Assembly: GCA_004431415.1 (NCBI GenBank)
Contig: QPMI01000478.1
Location: 1 to 64,000, forward strand
Source of the DNA: Cyanophora paradoxa
Taxonomy: Eukaryota > Glaucocystophyceae > Cyanophorales > Cyanophoraceae
Reading direction: 5' to 3'
Length of the DNA stretch: 64,000 bases
Part shown: positions 1 to 10,439 of the stretch, in pieces
How the letters are laid out: every line of letters begins with the position of its first letter
Position numbering within the stretch: position 1 is the first letter of the stretch
Notes under the pieces: model-generated
Database searches by the model: none
What the model was told of the DNA's origin: nothing
The model's input: the letters and a program-made list of their open reading frames with translations, nothing else
Program-made: the position numbers and the translations under genes

Positions 1-3000
1 GCGAAGCTCAAGCCCGACCGATACATCTCGGTCGGGCGCCGGCCGTCTAGATCCCACGAGGACGCAAGGGAGCCAGCCGGAGAGATCAGCCTCCGCTTCG
101 TCTTGCCGTTCATGGAGGGAAACTCGACCAGCCACGCCTGCAAGTCTTCGGAGCGCCTCGCGCAGGACGCCTGCAGCATCTCCGGGCGCCTCGTTGGCTC
201 TTGGCGCTTCGCTGCAGCGGAGGCCCTGGCGTGCACCTCGCACCTTGACGACGCCGACTATGCGCGCGTCGCCTGTGCGCCTTGCATTCTTCGTTACCCC
301 CCAATGTGCCTTCGTAACCGCCTGACTTGCCGTACCCTACCCGCAGGTGTCCCCGAGAGGATCGAGCGGCCCGTCGGCGACAGCGAGGCGGTGGTCTGCA
401 CGGGAATCCGGCTGCTGGCGGAGCGGGTGGACGTGGCGGAGTACGCGGAGGGGTACCGGCCCGAGGGGGCGCCGCTGTGGCCGGCGCTCCTGCTCAACGT
501 TTACTATTTCGATGTCGACATCGGCGAGGTGACTGTGCAGGTCGACCCTGCGTTCCTGCTGTCCCAGTGGGGCTCCCCCTGCGACGCCGCCCCCAACATC
601 TGCGGCTGCGTCGGCTGTTGCATCGTGCGCCCGCCCCGTCCCTCCCCTCGCCGCCGGCCACTCATTTCGACCGCCGCTCCGCCCCGCCCCGCCCATCCGC
701 AGCACGAGAGCTACGCAAAGAACGAAGACTGCGCGGCGCTCTGGGCGCGGCCCGAGGTCTGCCCCGCGGAGGAGGACGGGGGGCGCCTCGTTCTGCGGCC
801 CAAGCCGCAGGCCGCCCAGGAGGAGGCGCCGCCCAAGGCCGGCTCGAAGGCCAAGCGGCAGGCGCCCAAGGGCGAGGAGCCGACGCCGCTCGACGCCTGC
901 CCCGAGCCGGTGCGCGCGTGCGGCGTTCGATCCATCCCGCCCTCCGCTCTGTCTGACGGAGTGGGGCGGGCCGGGGCAGGAGATTCTGGAGCGCTGGCGG
1001 GCGATCGTGGCGCTCCAAGCGGGCCGCCCGGACGCGCTCCCGCCCTCTGCGCCGCCCGATTCGGACGACTTCGCTGCCGCCTACGTGCGCTGCGCCGCGC
1101 GCCGTGCGGCCTCATAGTCTTGACTGCCTCGGCACAGAAGCACTTCAGAGACGTGGCGGGCGTGCTCGCGAAGCTGCGTGACAGGGTCGTCGAGGCGGAG
1201 CGGCAGCTGTACTTCGAAGAGAGCCCTGACTCGTTCGCGTACGCCGGGGCGAGCGCGGCAGGCTCGGGGGGCAAGTTCCTCGCCGCCGGCGACCCAGAGT
1301 ACCTGTGGGGCATGGAGGTCCGCCCGGGGTACGTCTGCCGCGAGGGTGCGTCTGCCTCTCCCGCGGCACTGCGCGCAGCCCTCGCCTCCCCTCACTCACG
1401 CTCGCGAGCTTCAGGGGCGCTCTTCAAGCGGCCGCCGTACTACTACGCTGGGACGTGGCAGGAGGGGGACCCAGGGGCGGACGGGCAGCTCCTCGCCTTC
1501 GCCCGGTCCTTCCTGCTGGCCATCGCGGCCCACAGGGCGCCGCCGTTCACGCCGGCGCCGCCCGACGAGTCGGACCGCCGCGGCCTCATCAAGGTTCGCG
1601 GAGCGCCTGCCCGCCCGCCCGGCATTGGCCCCGCAGCCGCTCACTTTCTGGGCCCAGGCGAGCCTTCGCGAGCTGCAGGGCTTCCTCGATGCCTTAAAGG
1701 GCGCCCTGGAGCGGGTCGGCGAGCAGCCCCCGGCCTGGAGCGAACTGCGCGGCTTCGAGGACGAGCGGCGGCTCGGGCAGCGCGTCTCGACCCACCTCGG
1801 AGCCGCCTGGGCGGCGACCGAGGGCCCCGAGGACACCGCGGAGCAGACTGCGAAGCGGTTTCTGGACGAGGAGCCGTGGTGCTCCTCCGTTTCTGCGCGG
1901 GCGGCCCTTGCGCGGCACGCGCCGCTGGTCGCGGAGTGGGTCCAGGCCCAGCTGGACCTCGAGGAGACGCGCGCCTCGGCGCGCGCCGCGCGCCTGCGGA
2001 CCTTCGCGCACGCGGCGGGGCGCGCCGAGGGCCAGCGCTTCCGCGCCGCCTGCGGGCACGTCTTCGCGGAGCTCGGCCGCAGGCGCATCGCGGCGGCGCT
2101 GGAAGCGCAGCGGAGGGAGAGCGAGGAGGCGCTGAACAGGGCGGCGGCCGCGGAGGAGGAGGCGGCGGCGAAGCGGACCGCCGCGGCGAAGGAGGCCGAG
2201 GCGGCCAAGCGGAGGCGGGCGCTCCAGAAGCAGAAGGGCGGCGGTCCCGGCGGCGCCGGCGCCGGCGGCCGCGGCCGCGCCGGGCCCGCCGGCAGCGACG
2301 ACAACAGCGACAGCGAGGACGAGGCCCCTGCCCCGGTCCTGCAGCCGCAGCCGCAGCCGATGCCGCCGCCGCCCGCGCCGCGGGCGCCCAAGGCAAAGCA
2401 GAAGGCCGCGGCGGCTGCGGCGGCGCCGGCGCCGGCTTCGGCCCCGGCGCCGGCTCCGCCGGTGGAGGAAGAAGTGGACTCTGAGGAGGAGCGGGACCGG
2501 CGGAGGCGGGAGCGGGAGCAGAGGGCGGCGGCGAGCCGCGCGGCGGCGGCGAAGCTGCGGCGGGAGCTCGCGGAGGCCAACGGGGAGCTGGAGCGGGCCC
2601 GGAGGGAGCTGGACGAGGCCAAGGAGGCCAGCTTTGTTTGTTTACGGTTCCGCCGCTTCTCTCCCTCCGCTCAACTCTCCGCCCGCTCGCGCAGGTCCGC
2701 GCGAGCGCGGAGCGGCAGCGGGCGGAGGCGGAAGGCCTCAGGGGGGTAGAGGAGCGCCAGCTGAGGAGGGAGCTGCGCGAGCTCGAGGACGAGGCGAGCG
2801 GGGGGCCCCGCTACCCCCCTCCCTCTCTTCCTCCCCCCCCCTTAGATCTAATCTCGCCGACGGATCGGGTCCGCGCGGGCAGATCTCGGACCTGAAGCAG
2901 GTGCAGGGGGCCGAGCAGGTGCGCCCAGCGCCCCGGCCCGGGGCCTTGCGCCCTCGTCTCCTTGTATTCACGTACGCCGGCTTGCAGAAGCGCCTGGCGA

Positions 3001-3715
3001 AGCTGCAGGCGGAGCTCGCGGAGGCGCGGCGGAAGGGGGACGAGGAGCGCAGGCGGGCCGCCGACGCCGCGGCCCGGGCGAAGCGCGCGCAGGTGCCAGC
3101 GCCCGATGCTATCCGCCCGTCTTATTATCGCTGCCCCACCGCCCTCCCTCGTCTCGCTCGCCTCGCCGCTTCTCCCTTTCATCACCGTAGCCATAGACCT
3201 AGCGATACATCTGCGCCCAATCCTTAAGACCTAGCCCCCCCCCCCCCCCCCTCCCCCTCCCTTCTCCCCCCCCCTTCCCTCCCTCCCTCCCTCCCTCCTC
3301 GCCCTCGCCCTAGCCCCGCCGCCTCACCTCACTAAGACGAGCGCACCCTTTGAGCGCTCACTGGGCCTGCCGCTGGCCACCCCCTCCCCCTCTACCCCTC
3401 CCCCAGCACATCTGCGCCCACTCCATAGTATGAATCCACGAGACCCGCGCCTGGCCGCGCCCCCGCCCCGCCTCACGGGACCTCCTAGGAGGTCTCCCCT
3501 TCATCACCGTATCCAAAGACCCAGCGCTACCTCTGCGCCCAATGCACAAGAACCCGCCGCCCTAGCCCTCCCCCTCGCCCCTGTCCTAGTCCAGCCGCCT
3601 CACCTCAGAGACCCGCGCCTCGCCCCGCCTCGCCAGCCTCACGGGACCGCAGGAGGAGGCGCAGCGGGTCGAGGCGGAGGCGCGGGGGGCCCTCCGCGAG
3701 GAGGACCTCCGCAGG
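1..3715 (+). CDS. N-terminal and coiled-coil part of a long protein, probably continuous with the downstream AMSH domain (5' partial)
   Basis: The frame is open from base 1, so the start lies outside the window. Likely exons include about 350-600 (with YYFDVDIGEVTV), about 975-1085 (EILERWRAIV), 1139-1346 (AERQLYFEESPDSF), 1420-1594 and 1663-2624. The later part is a long Ala/Arg/Glu-rich coiled coil, with a Gly/Pro/Ala-rich acidic linker at about 2240-2480. Small phase-0 coiled-coil exons follow at 2695-2794, 2883-2918, 2988-3092 and 3653-3715, separated by pyrimidine-rich introns. I do not recognise the N-terminal domain. The coiled-coil exons join in phase to those at 3924-4354, and I see no stop, promoter or convincing start between them. 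I therefore infer one gene with the JAMM region. The alternative is two adjacent genes, with the second starting near 4323. Several donors appear to be GC (for example after 2794 and 3715). Exact exon borders are hand-inferred. Confidence 0.6.
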
Positions 3716-3923
3716 GCGCGCCCGTACCCCCCCTACTCCCCCGGCCCCCACCCCTTCCTCAAATCTAGTCCTACGGTCACGCGTTTCTTCGTCCTACCCA
3801 GCTTCCCCCCCCCTCCCGTATCCCCCCGTATCCCGCGTCCCGCCCGCCCGCCCGTACCCCCTCGCTTCACCACAATCCGGCACCCCCCTCCCCCCCTCTC
3901 TTACCCCCCCCCCCCCCCCCCAG

Positions 3924-6347
3924 GCGATCGCGGAGCACGAGCGGGCGATCCAAACTGCCGAGCGGAACATCGCCTACTACGCTTCAGTTGAGGCCAAGTA
4001 CACGTGCGCAAACCTTGCGCCCCGAGAACGGGGGGCGGAACGCCGCCGCTTCTTGAACGGAAGCACGCCTAGCTACTAGCGCCTCCGCCACGCCCCGCTT
4101 CTAGCTGGGGCCCTTATTCCCTCGTTTCCTTCCTATCGATTTCCTTCCTAAGTACGTGTGGGCTCCATCCGAGCGAGAAAAGTAGCTTCGAAGGCGGATA
4201 GAATCGCACGAGAGCGTGTGGACGCGGGCGCAATAATAATAACAACAATGAAGCCGCGCGCGGCTCACGCACTCGCTCGCTCGCTCCCTCGCCGGCGCCG
4301 CAGGGAAGCGAAGGTGGCAGAGATGGCCCCGGCGCAGCTGGCCGCCCACCTAAGGTGAGAGCGGCGGGGCTGGAGGGGTGACGGCCCAAAGGGGGGTGAT
4401 GAGAGCCTAGACCCGCCCCGCCCAGCCCCGCCCCGCCCCGCCCAACCCAGCCCGGCCCCGGCATCGCCCCCGCCGCCCTCGCCTCACCGTGGGTCGCCCC
4501 AGGGACGTCCGGGATAGCGTGGCGAGGTTCGAGGCGCGCCTCGCACGCGGCCCGGCGGCGGCGGCGCCCACCCCTGTACCCCCGACCCCCGCTCCCCCTC
4601 CCCCCCCGCTGGAGCCCACCCGCTCCACGGGCCCCTCCTCCCAGCCTCCTCGCCCCCCGCCCTTCGCCCCCCCCCAGATGCAAGCCGCCAAGAAGTACAA
4701 CCCCCTCGAAAGGGCTACCCCCCGGGGGCCCGCCCCCGCCCCCCCCTCCTCCTCGGCCCCGGCGCCGCCCTCCTCGTACCCCCCCGCCACCTCCCCCCCG
4801 GGCGAGAACGACGACGAAGAGGACGAGCTCCTGGCCGCCCTCCTGTTGGAAGACCGTACCCCCCCTCCCCCTCCCCCTCCCCCCTCCCTCCCTCCGGACT
4901 CCGTCGCCCCCTCTTCCTCCATTGCAGCCGCCCCCGCCCGCGCCGCCTCCTCTGCGCCCCCGGCGGCCCCTGCGGCCGGGCCGTCCAGTTCCCCTACCGG
5001 CCTGCACGCGACGGTACCCGTCTCTTCCCCCCCCCCCCCATCTTTCTCCGCATGTTCTCTTGTTCACTTTCGGGGCAGCGGGGCTCGGAGACCGCTCCGC
5101 AGGGCAAGGCCCGCGCCCCCGACGTCGACCTTCGGCGGGTTCGAATCGCGGCGAGGCTCATTGAGAAGTTCGAGGCGCGTACCCCCCGGAGCGCCCGCCG
5201 CCGCTCCGCCGCCCCCCTCACTTTCGGCGCAGGAGCTCGCGCAGCCCAACACTTCGAAGAACAAGGAGACGTGCGGCATCCTCGCCGGTACCCTGGTCCG
5301 CTTCTTCCCCCACCCCCCCTTCCCCGATACTTCGTTCGCTGATGATGGGCGACGCAGGACGGGGACACGCATTTCACAGTGAAGTCCATCATCCTGCCAA
5401 AACAGGTACCCCCTCGCTTCCCCCCCGCCCCCCCACCCCCCCAAGCGACCCTTTCGCCGCAGTCGGGCACGTCGGATACGTGCGACACGGACCCCGACGA
5501 GATGGCGCGTCTTACCCCGCAAGGCGACGCCGTACCCCGCAGGCCCCTAACTGCCTCCTCCTCTCTTTTCGCGCCGCAGGACTACATCAATCTCATGTTC
5601 GAGAGAGACTGGAAAGTCCTCGGCTGCATCCACGTACCCGCCCCCTCGCTTTTCTCGTACCCCCTCCGCCTGCTGATGTCTCTACCCCCGCGCAGACGCA
5701 CCCCTCCCAGAAGTGCTTCCTCTCGTCCATCGACCAGCACAACCTGCTGGGGTACCAGCTTCAGCTCCCCGAGGCTGTATCCATCGTCATCGCCCCCTCG
5801 TTCAAGGAGGACCGGTACCCCCCTCCCACCCCCCCCCCCGCACTCCTTCTTACCTCATCCTGATTGACGTACCCCGGACAGCCTCGGCGCGTTCCGGCTT
5901 ACGCAGGAGGGGGTAGAGTGCCTGCTGCGGTGCCCCAAGGAACTCGCCTTCAAGTTCCACGAGCACGAGGTACCCCCCCACTCTTGCGTCCCGTACCCCC
6001 GCATCCCGCGCTGACACTTGTTTGTGCGTACCCCCAGATCGCGCACGATCGAATCTACCACCGGACGACGCACTGCGAGATCGTGCAGGGCGCCGTTGGC
6101 GCGGACATGGTAGAGGCGCGCCCGTACCCCCCGGCCCCTCTTCCCCCCTTCCTCCCCTTCACGCCTTTCGATGCAGGCGATCGATCTTCGGGAGCGGCTG
6201 GGGCCATCCTACGCCGACAAGGCATCTTCCTCCTCCTCCCGGGCCGCCGGGCCGGCGCCGGGGCCCTCGGGCGCCGCCGGGGCCGCGAATCCGAAGGGCG
6301 GCTCTGGACCCCCCCCAAAGAGGGCTAACCGCGGCGGCAAGGCGTAG
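3924..6347 (+). CDS. AMSH/STAMBP-type JAMM (MPN+) zinc deubiquitinase, C-terminal catalytic part
   Basis: AMSH enzymes are zinc metalloproteases that cleave Lys63-linked ubiquitin on endosomal cargo handled by ESCRT. I assembled exons 3924-4003, 4304-4354, 4503-5013 (probably interrupted by small C-rich introns), 5079-5174, 5233-5295, 5358-5405, 5463-5531, 5580-5633, 5696-5814, 5882-5969, 6038-6109 and 6177-6347. All joins keep phase. Conserved landmarks in order: LAQPNTSKNKETCGILAG with the catalytic-pocket Glu; SIILPKQ; CDTDPDE; the JAMM core GCIHTHPSQKCFLSSID (His-x-His-x10-Asp); LPEAVSIVIAP; FRLTQEGVECLLRCPKE; then HEH and a further His/Cys group matching the second AMSH zinc site; and DMAIDLRERLG, like the family's terminal ITDLR. 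A Ser/Gly/Pro-rich tail of about 45 residues follows. Upstream exons form a coiled coil and a Pro-rich linker. I see no MIT domain. The 5174 donor is GC rather than GT. All catalytic residues are present. Confidence 0.92.
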
Positions 6348-7478
6348 TCGACTCGTTCTTGTTTGCTTGCGCGCGCCCCCCCCCCCCCCGCCCCCCCCCC
6401 CCCCCCCCCACACCCCCCACCCCCTCCCCTCCCCTCTTGCTCCCCTCCTCTTCTGCACAGCCGGGGTGGGCTCGGGCCCGGGGCGCGCCCTCGCGGAGGT
6501 CCTGCCGTAGCTGTGCGTGCACATGCCTAGCTATAGCTATATATAGTCGGCAAAAAGTTCGGCGCGGCCGTAACTTAGTAAATGCTGCGGCACTGCCCAG
6601 TATACGTACCCACTGCCCACTGCCCACACCCGTTTTCAAAAGTTTGCGACTTGATCATGAAGCCTTGGACATGTACTAATGATGTACATGTGTAGCCTTA
6701 ACAGCTGCAGCTTTTCGATTCGCAGCTGCACTGGCAGCCTGCAGCATTCGCGCATGCCATGCCTCATCATATCATCATCGATTCAAATGTCCTCATGGCA
6801 TGCGGCCGCATCATGCATATGCGGCCCGCATGATGCGGTCGCATGCCATGATGCTTGCATGCTATTTCGAGTCCTGGCGAAGAGAACTCGGAAATTAGTT
6901 TCCTTTCGCCATACTGTAAAACGAGAAATGTCCGCAGTGCATACAATGCATATGATCATGACTGGTTATAAATATAATATATACCGGTAGGTCCGGTACT
7001 GCACATTTACATGCCATGATGATGAAATTACACCATCAAATTACATGTAAAATACTTGGTGATGAAACTCCGGCGCGTCACGGACGTCGAGTCACTGAGT
7101 CGTCAAGTGACTGCACTGCGCATGCGGCAGGCTGCAGCCTGCCAGGCTGCAGCTGTCGACGTCAGTCTGTCACTCGATCGCGAGCTCGCTGACTCGACGC
7201 TGATGATCAGATGATGCTGCCAGGCTGATCGAGCTCGACTCTGCTGGCTGCTCGACTCGGCGAGTCACGCCGCCGACTCGAGCTCACGTGCACGCGCGCG
7301 CGCGGCTCATGAATCATCATGGCATGATCATGGGATTCATGGCATGAGCGTGACCTCGAGCTCTAGATCTCATGCACTGAGTCACGCCGCGGCCGTGACG
7401 CCGGATCCGGGTCGACGTCACCCCGCGCCGGAGCTTCCGAACTTCGGAACTTCCGGTTTAACTTTAGCGCTACTAGCT

Positions 7479-7582
7479 ATAGCCTATAGGCTAGCGCATA
7501 CTATCATATTACTATGATAGTAGCCGCAGACTGTAACATGTGATAGCCTATAGGCTAGCGCATACTATCATATTACTATGAT
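7479..7582. repeat. Perfect 40-bp direct repeat
   Basis: Bases 7479-7518 recur exactly at 7543-7582, 64 bp apart. Each copy contains the palindromic word AGCCTATAGGCT and ends TATTACTATGAT. A second word, TAACATGT, also recurs beside them. This is a recent local duplication in non-coding DNA. Confidence 0.9.
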
Positions 7583-7613
7583 TACTATGATGATACCGTG
7601 TAACATGTACACT

Positions 7614-7804
7614 TAAATACTGGGCTCTTTTTTTTAAAGATCTACGGTGGGCGTGCCCACTCGTAGTACACAACGAGGATACAAGTCACGGTATCGGGAA
7701 TCACAGGGATTCGAAGTACAACGTAGCGGAAACAGCAGGAACCGAACCCGGGAATCCGGGAGGTCGTAGCACGACCTTATACCACTGCGCTAAATACTGG
7801 GCTC
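7614..7804 (-). mobile_element. tRNA-derived SINE-like element with target-site duplication
   Basis: A body of about 163 bp (7628-7790) lies between two copies of taaatactgggctc, at 7614-7627 and 7791-7804. That is what target-primed reverse transcription leaves. Read on the minus strand, the head carries an RNA polymerase III A box, TAGCGCAGTGG (7782-7792), and a B box, GGTTCGGTTCC (7738-7748). The first and last bases of the A box overlap the right-hand duplication slightly. An anticodon-like arm AGGTC-GTGCTAC-GACCT lies between the boxes. The minus-strand 3' end is an A8 run, seen as T8 at 7628-7635 on the plus strand. The T stem and acceptor stem do not pair, so this is not a working tRNA. 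Presence of other copies in the genome cannot be judged from here. Confidence 0.72.
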
Positions 7805-7815
7805 ACTTAATTAGC

Positions 7816-7870
7816 AGAGTCCCAAATTAACAGACCGAAATTTTGGCTTAGTCTGTTAATTTGGGACTCT
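7816..7870. repeat. Perfect 20-bp inverted repeat (hairpin), MITE-like
   Basis: Arms 7816-7835 and 7851-7870 are exact reverse complements around a 15-base loop. Outer words TAGCAGAGT and ACTCTGCTAA extend the symmetry discontinuously. The inner arm word TTAATTTGGGAC recurs at about 7969. It begins 12 bp beyond the SINE-like element and may be a miniature inverted-repeat element or a cruciform-forming site. No transposase is nearby. Confidence 0.85.
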
Positions 7871-8554
7871 GGCACTCTGCTAATTCGCTGCTGTTCAGTC
7901 GTCACATACAATCTCCCCCCCCAAAGTTGAAATAACAGCCTCATACAAGCCTAAATTTGCATGATCTGTTAATTTGGGACGTCGACTCTGTTATTTCTAC
8001 AAAGGGAGGGTCAGATTTAATAACCCACTAATTAACGGGCTGTTAATTTAGTGTTACACGGTATATATATAGCCGCATTATAGCGTTCGGAACTTCGGAT
8101 TCTTCGGAACTTGCGAATCGGAAGTACTACTAGTACTGTGGTTCCGAGTCTTCGAATTCCGACTCTTCCGAGTCTTCCGAGTTCCGACAGCTGCAGCCGC
8201 TGAGCCTGCGCCGCTGCGCGACAGCCGCTGAGCCTCCGACAGCCTCCGGCGACAGGACCCGGGAGTCCGGGACTCCTGCCACTGCCAGCTGGCGCTGCAG
8301 CTGGCCGTGCGGCGCGCCGGCGGCCCGGCGGACTCCGGGAGTCTGCGGGCCTGCGCCGGCCGCCGCCGGCCCGCCGCCGCCCGCCGGCCCGGCGCGCGCT
8401 GCCTGCGGCGCTGCGCATGCAGCCTGCAGTACTAGTGCAGCCTGCGCATGCAGGCTGCAGCCGCTGAGCTGGGCCAGCAGCCTCAGCCAGCCTGGGAGGC
8501 AGTGTGCCAGTGGCAGGCACTGGCAGCCTCAGGCTGCTGATGGGTCGAGTCTGC

Positions 8555-8622
8555 GAGAGCGAACCGTTATATGTGCCAATGAATGCCATGAGTCAATGCC
8601 CTCTCCGGAGAGCGAACCGTTA
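8555..8622. repeat. 15-bp direct repeat pair
   Basis: GAGAGCGAACCGTTA occurs at 8555-8569 and again at 8608-8622, 53 bp apart, in intergenic DNA. No function is apparent. It may be the remnant of a local duplication or of an insertion footprint. Confidence 0.75.
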
Positions 8623-9035
8623 CTAACTGTTACTAACCACTGGTAACCAGCCTTCAACCCCCAGCTGCATTTTTCTGCGTTTTAATAATTTTGACGTCGT
8701 GACGCACGGTGACCGGACGTGCCACTGTCACGGCAGTGACGGCCACTGACGGCCCAGTGACGGGCCAGTGGCCAGTGGCCACTGGCCAGTGGCTACCGTA
8801 GTACTACCGTAGAGCAGGAAAATAGTGGGCCGGAAATTAGTGGACTAGAAAACTTGGCCCTCCCTCAGGCAAAATACTGGAGCCCGAAATTAGTGAGTTA
8901 AGTTAGTACTGGGTTACTTAGGCTGAGGCCGCGCCGCCGGCGCCGGCCCGGCGGGTGCCCCGGGCCGCGGCCCGCCGCCCGCGGCGCACTTAACTTACTA
9001 GTACTACGGTAGTAGTAAGTTACTACGGTTATGCT

Positions 9036-9110
9036 GTACCAAATTAATGCGTTTTCCGCATGCAGACAAAACGCATTAATTTGGTACCGCATTAATTTGG
9101 TACCGCATTA
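9036..9110. repeat. Perfect 20-bp inverted repeat followed by a short tandem repeat
   Basis: Arms 9036-9055 and 9068-9087 are exact reverse complements with a 12-base loop. The right arm is followed by further partial repeats of the word ACCGCATTAATTTGGT. The DNA is non-coding. It resembles the 7816-7870 hairpin in arm length and in its ATTAATTTGG core. Confidence 0.85.
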
Positions 9111-10439
9111 ATATCGAAACGCTAAGAACACTGCGGTCTCAGCCGGTCTGTACCCCCTTACCGCAGCTGCAGCCAAACTGGTTTTAAAAAGCATTAATTT
9201 AATTCCGGGTCCGGTCCGGGTCCAATTACCGTCCAAATGACTCCAAAAACACATTAATTACTGTCATCAATTTACTGACGCATTACTTAAGTGTTTTACG
9301 CATGATGCCATCATTGCCATGATCATGATCATCGGCCGCGGATGATCGATATCAGCGGCTGATATTATGTGATATATACCCCGGGGTCCGCGCCAGCTGC
9401 AGCCTGCCAGGCTATAGCTAGCGCTGCAGCCTGCCGCAGTACTAGTGCAGGGGGCCTAGGCCTGCCCGCGGCCGCAGACTAGGCCCGCAGTGCCACGGTG
9501 CGCACTGCGGCTCTGCAGCCTGCAGCTGGCACTGCGGCAGCCTGGCAGCGGCAGCGGCCCCGGCGGCCCGCCGGGCCGGCCCCGGCGCGGGCGCAGGCCT
9601 ACGGTCGCCTACCGTATACGTAGTACTAGTAGTACGGTCCGTGACGTGACGGCGTCACGGCGTGTACCACTGTACGTACGGTACCGGGTAGTCACTGAGT
9701 ACGCCGTAGTACCGTACTAGTACGTACTACGGTAGCTTTAGCTATAGCCTCAAGCAGCTATACTACTGGCAGCTATCATAGTATAGCTATAGCTCAGCGG
9801 CTAGAGCAACTGGCAAGAGCCCGGCCGCGGCGATCCGGTGTGGACCGTGTGGCGCGAACGATCGATACTCGTCACGGTATCGGACAGCTGCGGCACTCCG
9901 GACTCTGGACCCGGGACTCCGCCGCGGCCGACCGAGAAGACCGCGGCCGTACGCGTATACGTAGCGTCCGCTGCCCGCGGCACGCCGAGCCGACGACGGC
10001 CCGACGTCGCCGAGTCGACGCGCGCCCAGTCGACGTCGGCCGTCAGACAGTCGCCGAGTCTGCCAGTCTGATCAAGCGTTCTGCAGCTGGCGCCGGCCCA
10101 GTGCCGGGACTGGCCGGGACAAGCGAAAAGCGTCCCTTGCGTACCGAGTAGCGAGTCTACTAGGCTAGTTCGGCCGCTATCATAGTGTCCCGAGTCGCGC
10201 AGATATCGATGCAGACGCATGTGCCATCGCATCAATGCATATGGGCACGGCCAACGCCCTCTAGATCTGCAGCTGCCCATGCATATGGCCACGAAGATGC
10301 GCATCACGTCGGCGCCAGAAGCAGCAAGAGCAGGGGCCAGCAGCACAAACTCGACGGATCGATATCAGACAGCCGCGGTCTCTCGCGATCGCCGAAACGC
10401 CTTCGGAATTGCAGAAGGCAGAGCTCACCGGCGCGGCCG

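Larger units (their letters stand above)
6348..10439. other. Intergenic, palindrome-rich tract without a supported gene
   Basis: About 4 kb separates the AMSH stop from the first plausible exons of the giant gene. Base composition swings between AT-rich and GC-rich blocks, with heavy use of short self-complementary words (CATG, GATC, CTAG, GGCC, GTAC, TGCA) and homopurine/homopyrimidine stretches near 6378-6440. It contains the SINE-like insertion, inverted repeats and direct repeats listed separately. GC-rich blocks at about 8165-8470, 8930-8990 and 9540-9600 give open frames without family features, splice logic or conserved motifs, so I do not call them genes. The right part, about 9.8-10.4 kb, may hold the promoter and 5' exon of the giant gene, but I could not identify a start. 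Confidence 0.6.

Noticed and set aside
1411-2622. Long minus-strand open frame of about 400 codons opposite the coiled-coil exon
   Set aside because: It is a Ser/Ala/Arg-rich mirror of a GC-rich Ala/Glu/Arg coding exon and has no family features. The plus strand has coherent exons and phases.
4114-5067. Minus-strand Gly/Arg-rich frame of over 300 codons
   Set aside because: It is low-complexity antisense of the Pro/Ala-rich AMSH linker and C-rich introns.
7720-7792. A serine-type tRNA gene (minus strand)
   Set aside because: A and B boxes and an anticodon-like arm exist, but the acceptor and T stems do not pair. Target-site duplications and an A tail point to a SINE.
8032-8589. Arg/Ala/Gly-rich minus-strand frame in the intergenic GC block
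   Set aside because: It arises from GGCC/GCGC palindromic low-complexity sequence, with no family signal.
9801-10346. Minus-strand frame of about 180 codons in the promoter-side region of the giant gene
   Set aside because: It has no recognisable motif, lies in palindrome-rich DNA and has no splice or codon support.
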